A stretch of DNA of 64,000 nt, from contig CANQWR010000001.1 in assembly GCA_947627625.1 (NCBI GenBank), forward strand, positions 244,448 through 308,447. Direction: 5' to 3'. The notes beneath the pieces are model-generated. The model ran no database searches. It saw only the letters and a program-made list of their open reading frames with translations, and was not told the DNA's origin. Source of the DNA: an uncultured Ruminococcus sp. Its GTDB lineage: Bacteria; Bacillota; Clostridia; Oscillospirales; Ruminococcaceae. Within the stretch, counting starts at the first letter, position 1, and each line of letters opens with the position of its first letter. Of the stretch, positions 16,562-27,192 are shown in pieces. The position numbers and the translations under genes are program-made.

Positions 16562-19189
16562 TTAGTTATTATTTTTCTCATCACTGAGATATTTCCTCAG
16601 AACATCGAAAAGGTCTTCAATGTTCAGTGGTTTTGCTATGTGGTCATTCATACCGCTTTCAATAGCGAGTTTTCTGTCCTCATTGAAAGCGTTTGCAGTC
16701 ATTGCGACTATCGGTATTTTGGAAGCGTCAGGGTTGGGAAGTTTCCTTATAGCCCTTGTGGCATCGTAACCGTTCATTATGGGCATTTGAACGTCCATAA
16801 GAATGAGGTCATAGTCACCTTTTCTGAAATTCTCCATTTTTTCAACGGCAATAGTACCGTCTTCGGCGGTGTCAACGACAAATCCGCTCTCTGTCAGTAT
16901 CTCCTGAGCAATTTCACGGTTCAGTTCGTTGTCCTCCACAAGGAGAATTTTCTTTCCGCTCATTGACTCGTCACTGACAGGCAGTATCGCATTTTCGACT
17001 TCGGGATCAGGCTTGCCTATTGCCGAGAGTAGAGTACTCCTGAGTGTGGAGAGGAAAATAGGCTTGTTACAGAACGCCGTCACACCCGCTTCACGGGCTT
17101 CCTCTTCAATATTTGTCCAGTCGTAAGCGGTGAGAATAATTATCGGTGCGTTGTCCCCAATGACCTTTCTTATCTGTCGGACCGTCTCCACGCCGTTGAG
17201 GTCGGGGAGTTGCCAGTCTACGATATAGGCGTCAAAAGCGTCAGCGAGTTCAAAGGACTGCTTTGCGTGCAGGACAGCCTCTTTTCCCGAGAGAGTCCAG
17301 TTTGCACGCATACCGAGCTGTACAAGCATTTTCGTGACACTGTCACAGATAGTGTAGTCATCGTCCACAACAAGGGCGTGGAGACCTTCAAGTTCCTTAA
17401 TTATCTCCACTTTTTTACGCTCTGTCTGTAGACGCATATCGAGTTTTATGACGTACTCCGTACCCTTGCCCTGTTCACTGAAAACTTCGATACTTCCGCC
17501 CATCATGTCGATTGTATTTTTAGCGATAGCCATTCCGAGACCCGTTCCCTGAATACCGCTCACCGTGGACGTATTTTCACGCTCAAACGGTTCAAAGACG
17601 TGCTTTACAAACTCCTTGCTCATACCTATACCCGTGTCTTTCACACGTATTTCGTACGTCGCATAGCCGTCGGGAGCACCGTTCAGCTGTTTGAATACGA
17701 GTGTCACGGAACCGCCCGAGGGAGTAAATTTTATGGCATTGCTTATAAGGTTAAGCAGAACCTGATTCAGATGGAGTTTGTCACAGAAAACATCTTCGTC
17801 TATTACGTCTATAGTGTCGATAAAGAAATTCAGCTGTTTTGCCTGAATCTGACTCTGCATTATATTTCGGAGGTCGTGGAGAATATCGGGCAGACTGCAC
17901 TCTATCTCCTCTATATCGACACGTCCGCTCTCTATACGGCTCATGTCGAGAATGTCGTTTATCAGACTTAAAAGATGATTGCTTGACGAGAGTATTTTGG
18001 ACAGGTAGTCCTTTACACGCTCTTTGTTGTCGATATTTGTTGCAGCGAGAGTGGTGTAACCTATAATTGCGTTCATGGGAGTGCGTATATCGTGGGACAT
18101 ATTCGACAGGAACATAGTCTTTGCACGCTCCGCATTTTCGGCTTTAATAAGACGCTCTTCAAGAACAGCTTTTTCGAGTGTGGACGATGCGTTGTGTATT
18201 GTCCACATCAGATATACTATCATCACAACGGCTTCCGTCAGGAGCAGAAAAATGCACACTTTCCTTATATTGTGGACATTTGCGAAAATTTCCCTTTCGG
18301 GCACGGACATACAGATAGTCCAGTTTTCGGGCTTTTTCATTCCGGACTCTTCGTCTTCAACGACTTTCATAGGTTCATAATACAAATAAAGATATTCGTC
18401 GATAGTAGTCGACTTGAAAACAGTTATACCCGATTGTCCCGCAAGAAGTTTACTGCGGAACTCATCCTCACTGTCGCCTTTTTTCACTTTCCTGTACATG
18501 AAGTCTTTCAGATTTCCGAGAGAATTGTGAAAAGTGTCCATGAGAAAATCGCCCGTATTTCTGTCCACAATGTAGAAACAAGCCTCATTGTTGTAGTACA
18601 TATCATCCAGATTCAGACTTTTTGGGAGTGAAGCGAGGTCGGTGGAGGAGAAGAGCATAGCGACAGTCTCACCGTTTTTTACGACGGGCATATAGTGTCT
18701 TATGACGAGCCTGCCGTCGTTGAAAATACTCTCTGTCCTGCCTGTTATTATCTCACCCTTTTCTATCTCTGTCTCAAAGGAAATTTTTCCCGAAACGTCG
18801 CTTATCGTCTCAGGGGAAATATTTTTGGGAGATATTAAAATATCGTCGGGCAGCAGGAGAAAAATATCGGTAGTCGGAGTGAGTTTGTTGTACTGTTCCA
18901 TAATCGGCTGGACATTTTCGGGTTCAAAATCGTTTTCAATTGCGAGAACGTCCGCAACAGATGACAGCAGCTGACTGTCACGGTTTATTTTTGAACTTAT
19001 GTCGTTTGTGACGGACTTCATTATCTCCTGTGTTCTTTCAAGGGAACGCCGTTCCGTGAGAGTGTTTATGCGGAAATAGGAGAGAACCATTACCACGGTT
19101 GTCACCAGTATCACAACAAGAGCTGCAATGACATTCTTTTCCCTCAGTTTACTCTTCTCTTTTATATTGACTGTTTTTTGTTCATTCAT
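16562..19189 (-). CDS. Membrane hybrid sensor histidine kinase with two receiver domains
   Basis: An 875-residue protein. A first membrane helix (about 18-40) and a second (about 310-335) bracket an extracytoplasmic dCache-like sensor. HisKA follows with FLSNMSHDIRTPMNAIIGYT (phospho-His near 370), then HATPase_c with N, G1 (DTGIGMS) and G2 (GTGLGMAI) boxes to about 590. Two receivers come next: the first with ALVVDDDYTICD and YIVDWQLPDLNG (about 605-730), the second with ILLVEDNELNREIAQEIL and ILMDVQMPIMNGYDATRAIR (about 750-868). It should autophosphorylate and pass phosphate to its receivers and on to the Hpt protein encoded next. The ligand is unknown. Confidence 0.94.
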   Translation of the reverse strand: MNEQKTVNIKEKSKLREKNVIAALVVILVTTVVMVLSYFRINTLTERRSLERTQEIMKSVTNDISSKINRDSQLLSSVADVLAIENDFEPENVQPIMEQYNKLTPTTDIFLLLPDDILISPKNISPETISDVSGKISFETEIEKGEIITGRTESIFNDGRLVIRHYMPVVKNGETVAMLFSSTDLASLPKSLNLDDMYYNNEACFYIVDRNTGDFLMDTFHNSLGNLKDFMYRKVKKGDSEDEFRSKLLAGQSGITVFKSTTIDEYLYLYYEPMKVVEDEESGMKKPENWTICMSVPEREIFANVHNIRKVCIFLLLTEAVVMIVYLMWTIHNASSTLEKAVLEERLIKAENAERAKTMFLSNMSHDIRTPMNAIIGYTTLAATNIDNKERVKDYLSKILSSSNHLLSLINDILDMSRIESGRVDIEEIECSLPDILHDLRNIMQSQIQAKQLNFFIDTIDVIDEDVFCDKLHLNQVLLNLISNAIKFTPSGGSVTLVFKQLNGAPDGYATYEIRVKDTGIGMSKEFVKHVFEPFERENTSTVSGIQGTGLGMAIAKNTIDMMGGSIEVFSEQGKGTEYVIKLDMRLQTERKKVEIIKELEGLHALVVDDDYTICDSVTKMLVQLGMRANWTLSGKEAVLHAKQSFELADAFDAYIVDWQLPDLNGVETVRQIRKVIGDNAPIIILTAYDWTNIEEEAREAGVTAFCNKPIFLSTLRSTLLSAIGKPDPEVENAILPVSDESMSGKKILLVEDNELNREIAQEILTESGFVVDTAEDGTIAVEKMENFRKGDYDLILMDVQMPIMNGYDATRAIRKLPNPDASKIPIVAMTANAFNEDRKLAIESGMNDHIAKPLNIEDLFDVLRKYLSDEKNNN

Positions 19190-19273
19190 GCAGACCCCTC
19201 CTTATACTGCCGAAACCTCCAATATAATTATAGCGGTATATTGGACAGATGTCAAGGGGAAATTGCAATATAT

Positions 19274-22200
19274 TTATTTTATATGTGACTCCTGCACAAA
19301 TCGTCTTATGGTATCCGACACCTCTTTCGGTATGGGAGTGGGTTCAAATACGGGACGGTTTATATAATAGCCCTGTAGGAGGTCTACACCGCATTTTATG
19401 ACGGTTTTCAGCTCACTCTCTGTCTCGACACCCTCAGCAAGAACGAGTATATTTTTGGGCTTTACAAGTTTTACAAGATTGCTGATTATAGTCCTCCTGC
19501 TGATGTCTTTGTCGCAACCGCTTATTATTGACCTGTCTATTTTTATAATATTGGGGTTCATAGTTATCAGGGCGTACTCACTGTTATAGCCCGTACCGAA
19601 GTCGTCAAGGGCAGTCAGAGCGTTCCACTTCTTGACACGTTCAAGTTTGAGTTTGCTGTAGTCCTCGTTGACGTTCTCACTCTCCAGTATTTCAAGTACA
19701 ACATTTTGGAGAAGTTCGGGGTATAGCGATTCCACTATGTCAATGTCACTCTGTTCAAGAATGCAGTTTGATATGGAGTTTATAAATATATGTGCATCGT
19801 GAGGGATTCTGCCCTCATCGATTTGCTTTTTGAAGTCGCTGAGAGCCTTTGTCCACGTCAGACGCTCTATTTCGTACAGTTTCGCACCCGTCTTTGCTAT
19901 TCGGAGAAGTTCAAGAGGGGATTGGAGTACGGTTGACTGCGGACGCATAAGAGCCTCATAGCCGAAAATGTCGCCCGTCTTTACGGACACAATTGAGTGA
20001 AAAGCGTACCTTATACTGCACTCGTCAATAATTCTGTTCATCTCCTCAACGCCGTTTATGAGAACGGAGTCCTTAGCATAGGCACTCATGTCAAATTCAG
20101 CCATTTCGCCCTTTGTGGAGTGCTTTATCGTGTACATTGCGAAATCTGCGTACTTCATGAGCATTTCATATGATTCGGAGTTGTCGGGATACCACGCTAT
20201 ACCACCGCTTGCCCTGATCTTGAAGTGTGTGCCGTCCGCAAGCAGACAGTAAGTGTGAGCCATCTTTTCACGGACTTCATTTATAACTTTTCTCACATCG
20301 TCCTTTGAGGCAAATCCCCACAGACAGATATTAAATTCGTCACCCGAAAGGCGTGAGACTATACCGCCGTAATTCTGAAAGGCTTTTAGGGTAGTGGCAG
20401 CAGTTTTTATATAGTCGTCACCGAAATCGTGACCGTAAGTGTCGTTTACATATTTGAGATTGTCAAGGTCGAGCATTATAAAAGCCGTGACACCGAGTTT
20501 TTCGGGGTCTCTGAAAAGCGATTCGAGTTCCCTGTAGTAAGCGTGCCTGTTCAGCAGACCTGTTATGCTGTCGTAGTCACGTTCGTACTCTATACGCTTT
20601 TTCTCCATGACCGTGCTTGTAACGTCCTGCAAAATGCCGATACTCTTGTTATTGTTGTGTACGAGACTTAGTTTCATCCAGACGGTAGTGCCGTCCTCCT
20701 GATTTATACTGTACTCCCTGACATAGTCCGTCTGTGAGTCAACGGGGATTTTTTCGATACTGTCAGCTATGACCTGCCTTGTCTCTTCGGCGATTATGTT
20801 GTCAAGGAAGGACTGCCTGCTCATGACAACGTCCTCGTTGGGCTGGATAGGGAAATTCAGGAGTTTCAGCAGACTCTGTCCGACAAAAACGCTGTCATCG
20901 AGACTGTCGTACATAAAAGTACCAATGCCTATATCGGACATTCTTATCATTTTTGATACCTGTGAGGAGAAGTTCTGCACATTTATCTGTAGTTGAGTTA
21001 TAGCATCGGTCATCTTGTCGAGTTCATAAATATTTGAGGGTTCAAATTTTATGACTTCACTGTACTCACGGCTTGAGTTCATAATTTTTATTGCCGACGA
21101 AATAGGAGCGACAATTTTTCTGCTGCTTAAAATAATTACTATAAAACTTCCTACTATTGATATGATTGCCGACATTATGAGTATATTTACAAGAAAGTCC
21201 ATAGGTTTCAGGACACTCGCCCTGTCGGCAACTGAAATCAGAGCCCATTTTTCGTCCGAATAGGGACTGTTGTCGTTGTATAGATTTATGTACTGTATAC
21301 TTCCCGCCGAACTTATATTTGATTTGAGGTCAAAGGAATAAACGCCCTCCTCAATTTTTTCGGCAGATTTGAGAGTTGTCTCGTTCTCGACAAGTCTGTT
21401 AAAAGATATACCCGAGTGCATTATTATGTCGAAATAGTCCGAACCCGCAGGGCTTTTTCCGAGGACGTAACAGGCGGTCTCACTCAAAAAATCGTTCACG
21501 GGCAGGTGTTCAAGAATATTGTTTTCCGTCAGACCAATTCCGAGTACGCCGTAGACCGTGCCGTCGTCGAAAATCAGCGGAACTGTGTACTTCATACTGT
21601 CGGAAGCACTTTTTGTCACCTGAGAAAAATCGCTCCAATAGCCGAGGTCATTGAGAGAGAGGTCGGGATTCTGCTCTGCATTTTGGATAGTCCTGTAGTA
21701 GTAGTCATAATTTTTGGTGTCGGAGGGGTCGGATTCAAAGTGCAAAGTCCAGCCCGAGTCGAGAATTATTCCGAGATTTTGCGATATGGACGAAAAGCCC
21801 GTCTCCATAAGCAAATCGCTGTACCCCGCATCGGTCTTTGTGTCGAGGTCACGCAGATAGAGAGCCGCTTTTGAGTTGGTCTTTCCGCCCTCATCGTCGT
21901 AGAGACTACCCGTCTCAAGCATTATGTAGACATCATTTGCCATACTTCTGCGGAGGAGGTTCACGAGACTGTCCACGGAGGATTCAACAATATCTTTATT
22001 TAATTGTTTATTCGTCTTTATGTCGGAAATGTCGAGACCATCTTTTTTGAGTACTTTGTCCACGATAGAATTTACCTTTTCGGCAGTCTCATTGACAGCA
22101 GGGATTTTCAGCTGAAATTCATTTTCGATATAATTTTTTCTGTTCTCAGTCTTTTCTATCAGGGTGTTATAGGCGTACTGCCTTATATAAGTAAATTCTC

Positions 22201-22351
22201 CGCCTGCAATCAGGACGGAGAAAAAAGTTGCAAGCTGAAACAGGACGAGAAACAGCATTGGCAGGAGCAGTCTGAAAATCAGCTTTGATTTTCTCTTGTT
22301 TTTTCTCTTTGATTTTTTATCTTCTGACGGCAAATTCAGGTTTTCAGCCAT
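19274..22351 (-). CDS. Membrane sensor with PAS, GGDEF and EAL domains
   Basis: A 1025-residue receptor. The N-terminus is Lys/Arg-rich, then a membrane helix (about 27-50), a large extracytoplasmic dCache-like region to about 380, and a second helix (about 385-408). A PAS-like domain (about 460-570, ending with the EYSINQEDGTTVWMKLSLVH strand pattern) precedes GGDEF (about 585-745) whose signature is RLSGDEF, with Ser for the first Gly. The EAL domain (about 765-1015) keeps EALMRP, FGTGY and EGVETESE. It probably makes and/or degrades cyclic-di-GMP; SGDEF variants are often active but this is not certain. It follows the binding-protein gene by 18 bases. Confidence 0.93.
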   Translation of the reverse strand: MAENLNLPSEDKKSKRKNKRKSKLIFRLLLPMLFLVLFQLATFFSVLIAGGEFTYIRQYAYNTLIEKTENRKNYIENEFQLKIPAVNETAEKVNSIVDKVLKKDGLDISDIKTNKQLNKDIVESSVDSLVNLLRRSMANDVYIMLETGSLYDDEGGKTNSKAALYLRDLDTKTDAGYSDLLMETGFSSISQNLGIILDSGWTLHFESDPSDTKNYDYYYRTIQNAEQNPDLSLNDLGYWSDFSQVTKSASDSMKYTVPLIFDDGTVYGVLGIGLTENNILEHLPVNDFLSETACYVLGKSPAGSDYFDIIMHSGISFNRLVENETTLKSAEKIEEGVYSFDLKSNISSAGSIQYINLYNDNSPYSDEKWALISVADRASVLKPMDFLVNILIMSAIISIVGSFIVIILSSRKIVAPISSAIKIMNSSREYSEVIKFEPSNIYELDKMTDAITQLQINVQNFSSQVSKMIRMSDIGIGTFMYDSLDDSVFVGQSLLKLLNFPIQPNEDVVMSRQSFLDNIIAEETRQVIADSIEKIPVDSQTDYVREYSINQEDGTTVWMKLSLVHNNNKSIGILQDVTSTVMEKKRIEYERDYDSITGLLNRHAYYRELESLFRDPEKLGVTAFIMLDLDNLKYVNDTYGHDFGDDYIKTAATTLKAFQNYGGIVSRLSGDEFNICLWGFASKDDVRKVINEVREKMAHTYCLLADGTHFKIRASGGIAWYPDNSESYEMLMKYADFAMYTIKHSTKGEMAEFDMSAYAKDSVLINGVEEMNRIIDECSIRYAFHSIVSVKTGDIFGYEALMRPQSTVLQSPLELLRIAKTGAKLYEIERLTWTKALSDFKKQIDEGRIPHDAHIFINSISNCILEQSDIDIVESLYPELLQNVVLEILESENVNEDYSKLKLERVKKWNALTALDDFGTGYNSEYALITMNPNIIKIDRSIISGCDKDISRRTIISNLVKLVKPKNILVLAEGVETESELKTVIKCGVDLLQGYYINRPVFEPTPIPKEVSDTIRRFVQESHIK

Positions 22352-22369
22352 GTAAACACCCCATCTCCA

Positions 22370-23875
22370 TTATGACACCGACACGGCAGATTCAAGTCCC
22401 GAGACAAATCCATCATACCATGTGTCAAATGCACTGTCCGAAATGTAGTCGCTCACGGCAGTGTCACGGCTCTCACCCGAAGCTATTTTCTGTGAGACCT
22501 CCTCACGGGCACTCACGGCAGTATCCTGAATGTAGTTGCCGAGAAAATCTCTCGCCTCAGAGGACTTGTCAAAGGGTTTCTGAGTGTAGAGGTTGTAGGA
22601 ATTTATCTCCGAGACAGCGGTCTCCATAGCGGAGAGGACTATATTATTCTCCTCCGAGTTTTCACCCGACTGGAAAGTACCCGAAATTGCGGACAGGTCG
22701 TTTGCATCCTTCTTGACAGGCAGATAGCCGGAGTTCACGGAAAACTCTATATTTCTCTCCTTTTCTGTTACCCATTTCAAGAAAGTCGCACAGGCTCTCT
22801 CTTTTTTCTCATTCGATTTCACGACAGCCATTCCCGCACCCTGCTGGACTACATAGGGTTCGGTGTTCTCAAAATTCGGAACGGGGAGGACAAGAGCGTC
22901 AATAGGGTGGGTGGACTCGTCATTTATGGTCACGGAGTCGGGGAAGTAGGAGGCACCAGTAGTTGAGCAGACCATTGCAATTATAGCACCGATTTTTGTG
23001 TCATCACTCCTGAAACGGCTCTGTGCAAAGTAACAGCCCTTTACATAGGGGACATAGTAGCAGTCCCAAAGCCGTCTCATAACATCTTTGTCGGTGTTCA
23101 TAACAGTCTCGTCGCCCTCTTGTGTGAAAAATTCAAGTCCCAACTGCCTTGCACCCACTATGACATAATTTGCAACGGAGTCACGTCCGAAAAAGGCTTT
23201 ACCGTCATCGGGAATATCGGGAGTGAGAGCGTCCGTGTACTGATAGTACTTTTCGGCAGTTTCCGCAAGCCCCTCCCAAGTGGACATTGAGTTCACGGAG
23301 ACATTTTCGGAGTCGGCAAACTCCTGCCAGTCAGTGACGTTCAACATCATAATTTCTGTACTCTTTGCGGTCGGGAAAATTTTCAGTTCATCAGCACCGT
23401 TGAACCTGCCCTCTTCAAGATAGCCGTCAATATACTCACCCAGTTCGTCTTCCGTGAAGTATTCGGACAGGTCAACAATACAACCCATTTTGTCGGCAAT
23501 ATATGCAGTTTCGGCGTACGATGCGAACATATCGGGAGGAGTCTCCGCTCCAACATCTCCTTTGAGAGACGCAATTATACTGTCAGCGAGGTCGGCGATA
23601 GTACCCTTGCTTCTTGCCTCGGCTACTATGCCTTGCTGATGACCGACAGTCTCATTAAATTCAACTATCATGTTGTCGAAATTTTCCTGCTGTACGCCGT
23701 TGTAGTAATGCCATATAGTTATATTTGCGATGTCGTCCGCACTTTTGCTGTCGCTTTTTACTTCACTCTCACTCGAAGACTGCTGTGTATCGGAGGCACA
23801 GCCGCAGAGGGACATACCCATACACAGGGCAAGAGTTGCCGAGATAGTTTTAATTATATTTGATTTAATAGCCAT
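22370..23875 (-). CDS. Extracellular solute-binding lipoprotein heading a signalling operon
   Basis: A 501-residue family 1-type solute-binding protein. The lipobox LCGCASD near residue 25 follows a hydrophobic signal segment, giving a lipid-anchored protein outside the membrane. The body shows the sugar-binding-protein pattern (ITIWHYYNGVQQENFDNMIVEFNET at the mature N-terminus; ASYAETAYIADKMGCIVDLSEYF; GAGMAVVKSNEKKERACATFLKWVTE). Such proteins normally feed ABC importers, but no permease or ATPase is nearby; the next gene is a GGDEF-EAL receptor. A sensing rather than uptake role is inferred. The ATG at 23875 follows GGGGTG; the ORF's earlier start is rejected. Confidence 0.9.
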   Translation of the reverse strand: MAIKSNIIKTISATLALCMGMSLCGCASDTQQSSSESEVKSDSKSADDIANITIWHYYNGVQQENFDNMIVEFNETVGHQQGIVAEARSKGTIADLADSIIASLKGDVGAETPPDMFASYAETAYIADKMGCIVDLSEYFTEDELGEYIDGYLEEGRFNGADELKIFPTAKSTEIMMLNVTDWQEFADSENVSVNSMSTWEGLAETAEKYYQYTDALTPDIPDDGKAFFGRDSVANYVIVGARQLGLEFFTQEGDETVMNTDKDVMRRLWDCYYVPYVKGCYFAQSRFRSDDTKIGAIIAMVCSTTGASYFPDSVTINDESTHPIDALVLPVPNFENTEPYVVQQGAGMAVVKSNEKKERACATFLKWVTEKERNIEFSVNSGYLPVKKDANDLSAISGTFQSGENSEENNIVLSAMETAVSEINSYNLYTQKPFDKSSEARDFLGNYIQDTAVSAREEVSQKIASGESRDTAVSDYISDSAFDTWYDGFVSGLESAVSVS

Positions 23876-23980
23876 TTTATTAACACCCCACAACATTTTG
23901 TTGTTTATCCGTAAATTGATTTAGTTTAATTTAATTATTTCATTACTAATCGGAGACTTTGTCGCCTGTTACCCTATTAT

Positions 23981-24009
23981 ATTATACATTATGGGAGAAT
24001 TTTTTGCAA
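23981..24009 (-). promoter_or_regulatory. Promoter of the solute-binding/c-di-GMP signalling operon
   Basis: Minus-strand TTGCAA, 17-base spacer, perfect TATAAT, about 105 bases before the start codon. No other promoter-like sequence was seen within the operon. Confidence 0.65.
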
Positions 24010-24225
24010 GCGGGAGCAGAGACTTCTATATATTCAATAAAAAAAGAGGAAAATTTTATACATTATACACAAAAATCCGCAGAACTATCTCCACGGATTT
24101 TGATATTGGGATTTATTAGATTTATTAAAAAATTCAGAAATTGGGGGACTTCTCTGTGTAAGTTTTTATTATGGAGATTTCGGAGGACATTCCCTCGGAC
24201 TTCAAAATCACAACGTTAGACCATC

Positions 24226-24395
24226 GTGGAGGGCGGGGGAACACGTTCCCCCCTGAACTTTTGTTAAGGGCTTTGCCCCAACTCCCCGTTAGGACGATAG
24301 GAGGCAGGGGGCGTTGCCCCCTGAACCCCCATTGGGGGCTCTGCCCCCAAACCCCCGTCGTGGGGAAGAATCCCCCCGAACCCCCCATGATAGTC
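24226..24395 (+). repeat. GC-rich hairpin repeat, copy C
   Basis: A near-consensus unit (GACGATAGGAGGCAGGGGGCGTTGCCCCCTGAACCC... ending CCCCCCATGATAG) is preceded by a degenerate unit with GGGGGAACACGTTCCCCC and GGGCTTTGCCC hairpins. It lies just beyond the thiC stop and upstream of the signalling operon promoter, in the gap 23876-24403. The rest of that gap is AT-rich promoter DNA with no other feature seen. Confidence 0.9.
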
Positions 24396-24403
24396 TCACT
24401 ATA

Positions 24404-25717
24404 TCACTTCTCGGAGCAAAATTCCACCTTTTCACCGTTCAAAATCATATTTGTAGTCCTCACAGCACACATTTTTCCGCACATGGAGCAGGTGTGACGC
24501 TCCGATATGGGAGTGCTTTCGTAGTACGCACGGGCTTTTTCGGGGTCTATGCAAATTTTGAACATCTCCTCCCAGTCGAGAGCGTGACGGGCTTCAGCCA
24601 TGGCGTTATCGGCGTCTTTGGCGTGGGGTACGCCCTTTGCAATGTCGGCAGCGTGTGCGGCTATCTTGCTTGCCATTATACCCTCTTTCACGTCATCGAC
24701 ATCGGGCAGTCGGAGGTGTTCGGCGGGGGTGACATAGCAAAGGAAGTCCGCACCGCTTGCCGCTGCGATTGCTCCACCTATTGCGGAAGTTATGTGGTCA
24801 TAACCGGGAGCAATATCTGTCACGAGAGGTCCTAAAACGTAAAAAGGAGCGTTGTGACAGATACGTTTCTGGAGTTTCATATTTGCGGCGATTTCATTCA
24901 TAGCCATGTGTCCGGGACCTTCAACCATCACCTGTACATCTTTTGCCCACGCTCTTTCGGTCAGCGCACCGAGTTCAATGAGTTCGGAGACCTGACCCGC
25001 ATCTGTGGCATCGTCTATACAGCCGGGGCGGAGTGCGTCCCCAAGGCTTATTGTCACATCGTATTCACGGAGAATTTCAAGCACTTCATCATAGTGTTCA
25101 TAGAAAGGATTTTCGTTGCCCGTCATCATCATCCACGCAAAGAGCAGAGAACCTCCACGTGACACGATATTCATTTTTCGCTTGTCACGCATAAGGGCTT
25201 CAACGGCACGCCTGTTTATGCCAGCGTGAATGGTCATGAAGTCCACACCCTCTTCAGCGTGAGCCCTAACGACTTTCAGGAAGTCCTCAGCGGAAATTTC
25301 AAGCAAGTCCTTTTCGAGATAGCCTATAGCGTCGTACATGGGGACAGTGCCAATCATAACGGGAGATTTTTCAACAAGCTGTGTGCGGAAAGTGTTGGTT
25401 TTGCCGTAGTTGCTCAAATCCATGATAGCCTCTGCACCGAATTTTATAGCCATATCGACTTTCTGCATTTCAACATCGTAGTCTTTGACATCTCCCGAAA
25501 TACCGAGGTTGACGTTAATTTTAGTCCTCATGCGTGAACCAATGCCTTCGGGGGATATGGACTTGTGTCTGATATTGCACGGTATACAGACTTCTCCCTT
25601 TGCGACAAGTTCACGGAGTTCCTGTCCGCTTATGTACTCTTTTTGTGCGACAATTTTCATTTCGGGAGTGATAATGCCCTTTTTTGCCGCCTCCATTTGT
25701 GTAGCGTATTCTCTCAT
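24404..25717 (-). CDS. thiC: Phosphomethylpyrimidine synthase ThiC
   Basis: A 437-residue radical-SAM-type enzyme that rearranges aminoimidazole ribotide into HMP-phosphate, the pyrimidine half of thiamine. The motifs [35 protein letters not shown] and [11 protein letters not shown] are classic ThiC. The C-terminal CSMCGKMC is the C-x2-C-x4-C [4Fe-4S] site. The length is that of the short bacterial form without the N-terminal ThiC-associated domain. Its ATG overlaps the thiED stop (ATGA), so it is the coupled last gene of the thiamine operon, under the TPP riboswitch far upstream. Confidence 0.96.
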   Translation of the reverse strand: MREYATQMEAAKKGIITPEMKIVAQKEYISGQELRELVAKGEVCIPCNIRHKSISPEGIGSRMRTKINVNLGISGDVKDYDVEMQKVDMAIKFGAEAIMDLSNYGKTNTFRTQLVEKSPVMIGTVPMYDAIGYLEKDLLEISAEDFLKVVRAHAEEGVDFMTIHAGINRRAVEALMRDKRKMNIVSRGGSLLFAWMMMTGNENPFYEHYDEVLEILREYDVTISLGDALRPGCIDDATDAGQVSELIELGALTERAWAKDVQVMVEGPGHMAMNEIAANMKLQKRICHNAPFYVLGPLVTDIAPGYDHITSAIGGAIAAASGADFLCYVTPAEHLRLPDVDDVKEGIMASKIAAHAADIAKGVPHAKDADNAMAEARHALDWEEMFKICIDPEKARAYYESTPISERHTCSMCGKMCAVRTTNMILNGEKVEFCSEK

Positions 25718-27192
25718 AAAACAGCTCTCTTTCCTATAATATTTTTTAACATATCAAACTGCGTTGACAAAAAATTCTCACCACAGAATTTATGGTCAAG
25801 CATACCTTTGCCCCTGCCCAGATTAAGACCCGATTCAAGACAGGTATTTATAAATTTTTTAGCTTTGTCAGCCGAAGTATACAAGTCGTACCCCAGAGCA
25901 AAATTTGACGCTATTGCACTCGACATTGTACAGCCTGTGCCGTGAGTGTTGGGGTTGTCAATTCTTTTACCCTCTAACCAAAAATATTTTCCGTCATTTT
26001 GGTAAATCAAATCGTCCGCACTGTCTTCAAGGTGACCGCCCTTGACAAGCACGTCACAGCCGTATTTTTCGGCGATAATCTTTGCGGACTCCTGCATATC
26101 TTTCAGACCGTTGATTTTTATACCCGTTATGAGTTCGGTTTCGGGGATATTGGGCGTTACGAGTCTTGCAACGGGGAAGAGCAGATTTTTTACTTTTTCG
26201 TAAGCCTGTTTGTTACTCAAATCCGCACCGCTTGTCGCAACGGCAACGGGGTCAACGACTATATTATCAGCTTTCCAATATTTCAGCCTGTCTGCAATTA
26301 TTTCGGCAGTTTCGGCACTTGAAATCATACCGATTTTCACGGCATCGGGTCTTACGTCACCGAAAACCATGTCGATTTGCTCAGCGACAAATTCGGGTGG
26401 GACGTCGTGTATTGCGGAGACACCTGTTGTGTTTTGAGCCGTGAGAGCCGTTATAGCACTCATAGCGTAGACACCGTGTACCTGCATAGTCTTTATGTCA
26501 GCCTGTATGCCTGCACCGCCTGAGCAGTCACTTCCCGCAATAGTCAGGGCAGTTCTTGTATTGTAGACCTTATCCCACGTTTCAGCGAGTTCCCTTGTAG
26601 CTGTGTACGGGTTGTCTGCACCGAAAACCGCTGACACCACAGCAATTCCCCTGTTACCACAGCCACGCAGTTCCCACATATTATTTTTAGTGATACCGCC
26701 TATTGCAACGGCAGGGATTCGCACACTCCTGCATATTTCCCGCAAATCATCGGGAGTAATTCTCACGGCGTTTTTTTTGGTAGGGGAGGGGAAAACTGCT
26801 CCCACGCCGATATAATCCGCACCTTGTTTTTCAGCTTTCAGTGCCTGCTCAACCGTTTTAGCGGTAGCACCTATAATAAAAGCCGTATCAGTATTAGCAC
26901 GTATTTCGGCGACAGAATCGTCCTCCAATCCGACGTGAACACCGTCCGCACCGATTAGTTTTGCGGCTTTCCAGTCGTCATTAACTATCAGTTTCACGCC
27001 GTGCCTGTGGCATATGGGAACGAGTTCGGAGGCGATTTTTGCGAGTTCCTCCGTACTGATATTTTTTTCACGGAGCTGTATCATAGTCGCACCGCCCTGT
27101 ATAGCGAGTTCAACGTGCAACTTCATGTCTTTCCCCTTCAGGCACTCCCTGTCGGTTATAGCGTAAATTTTCAGTTCATCGGGATTTCTCAC
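25714..27192 (-). CDS. thiED: ThiE-ThiD fusion: thiamine phosphate synthase and HMP(-P) kinase
   Basis: A 492-residue bifunctional protein. Residues 1-210 are Thi[47 protein letters not shown] and [13 protein letters not shown] are the substrate-binding segments. Residues about 217-490 are Thi[55 protein letters not shown] and the [16 protein letters not shown] anion hole. It phosphorylates HMP-P and joins HMP-PP with the thiazole phosphate. In order it overlaps both thiC (ATGA) and the preceding thiE-like gene. GGGGAA before the ATG at 27192 is a modest ribosome site. Fusions in this order occur in other bacteria. Confidence 0.94.
   Translation of the reverse strand: MRNPDELKIYAITDRECLKGKDMKLHVELAIQGGATMIQLREKNISTEELAKIASELVPICHRHGVKLIVNDDWKAAKLIGADGVHVGLEDDSVAEIRANTDTAFIIGATAKTVEQALKAEKQGADYIGVGAVFPSPTKKNAVRITPDDLREICRSVRIPAVAIGGITKNNMWELRGCGNRGIAVVSAVFGADNPYTATRELAETWDKVYNTRTALTIAGSDCSGGAGIQADIKTMQVHGVYAMSAITALTAQNTTGVSAIHDVPPEFVAEQIDMVFGDVRPDAVKIGMISSAETAEIIADRLKYWKADNIVVDPVAVATSGADLSNKQAYEKVKNLLFPVARLVTPNIPETELITGIKINGLKDMQESAKIIAEKYGCDVLVKGGHLEDSADDLIYQNDGKYFWLEGKRIDNPNTHGTGCTMSSAIASNFALGYDLYTSADKAKKFINTCLESGLNLGRGKGMLDHKFCGENFLSTQFDMLKNIIGKRAVL

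Noticed and set aside
24134-24497. ORFs across repeat copy C, and similar ones at 13067-13280, 46385-46815, 55162-55561
   Set aside because: They share peptides such as GGSGGYFPPTGVWGQSPQWGFRGQ only because they read through the same DNA repeat.
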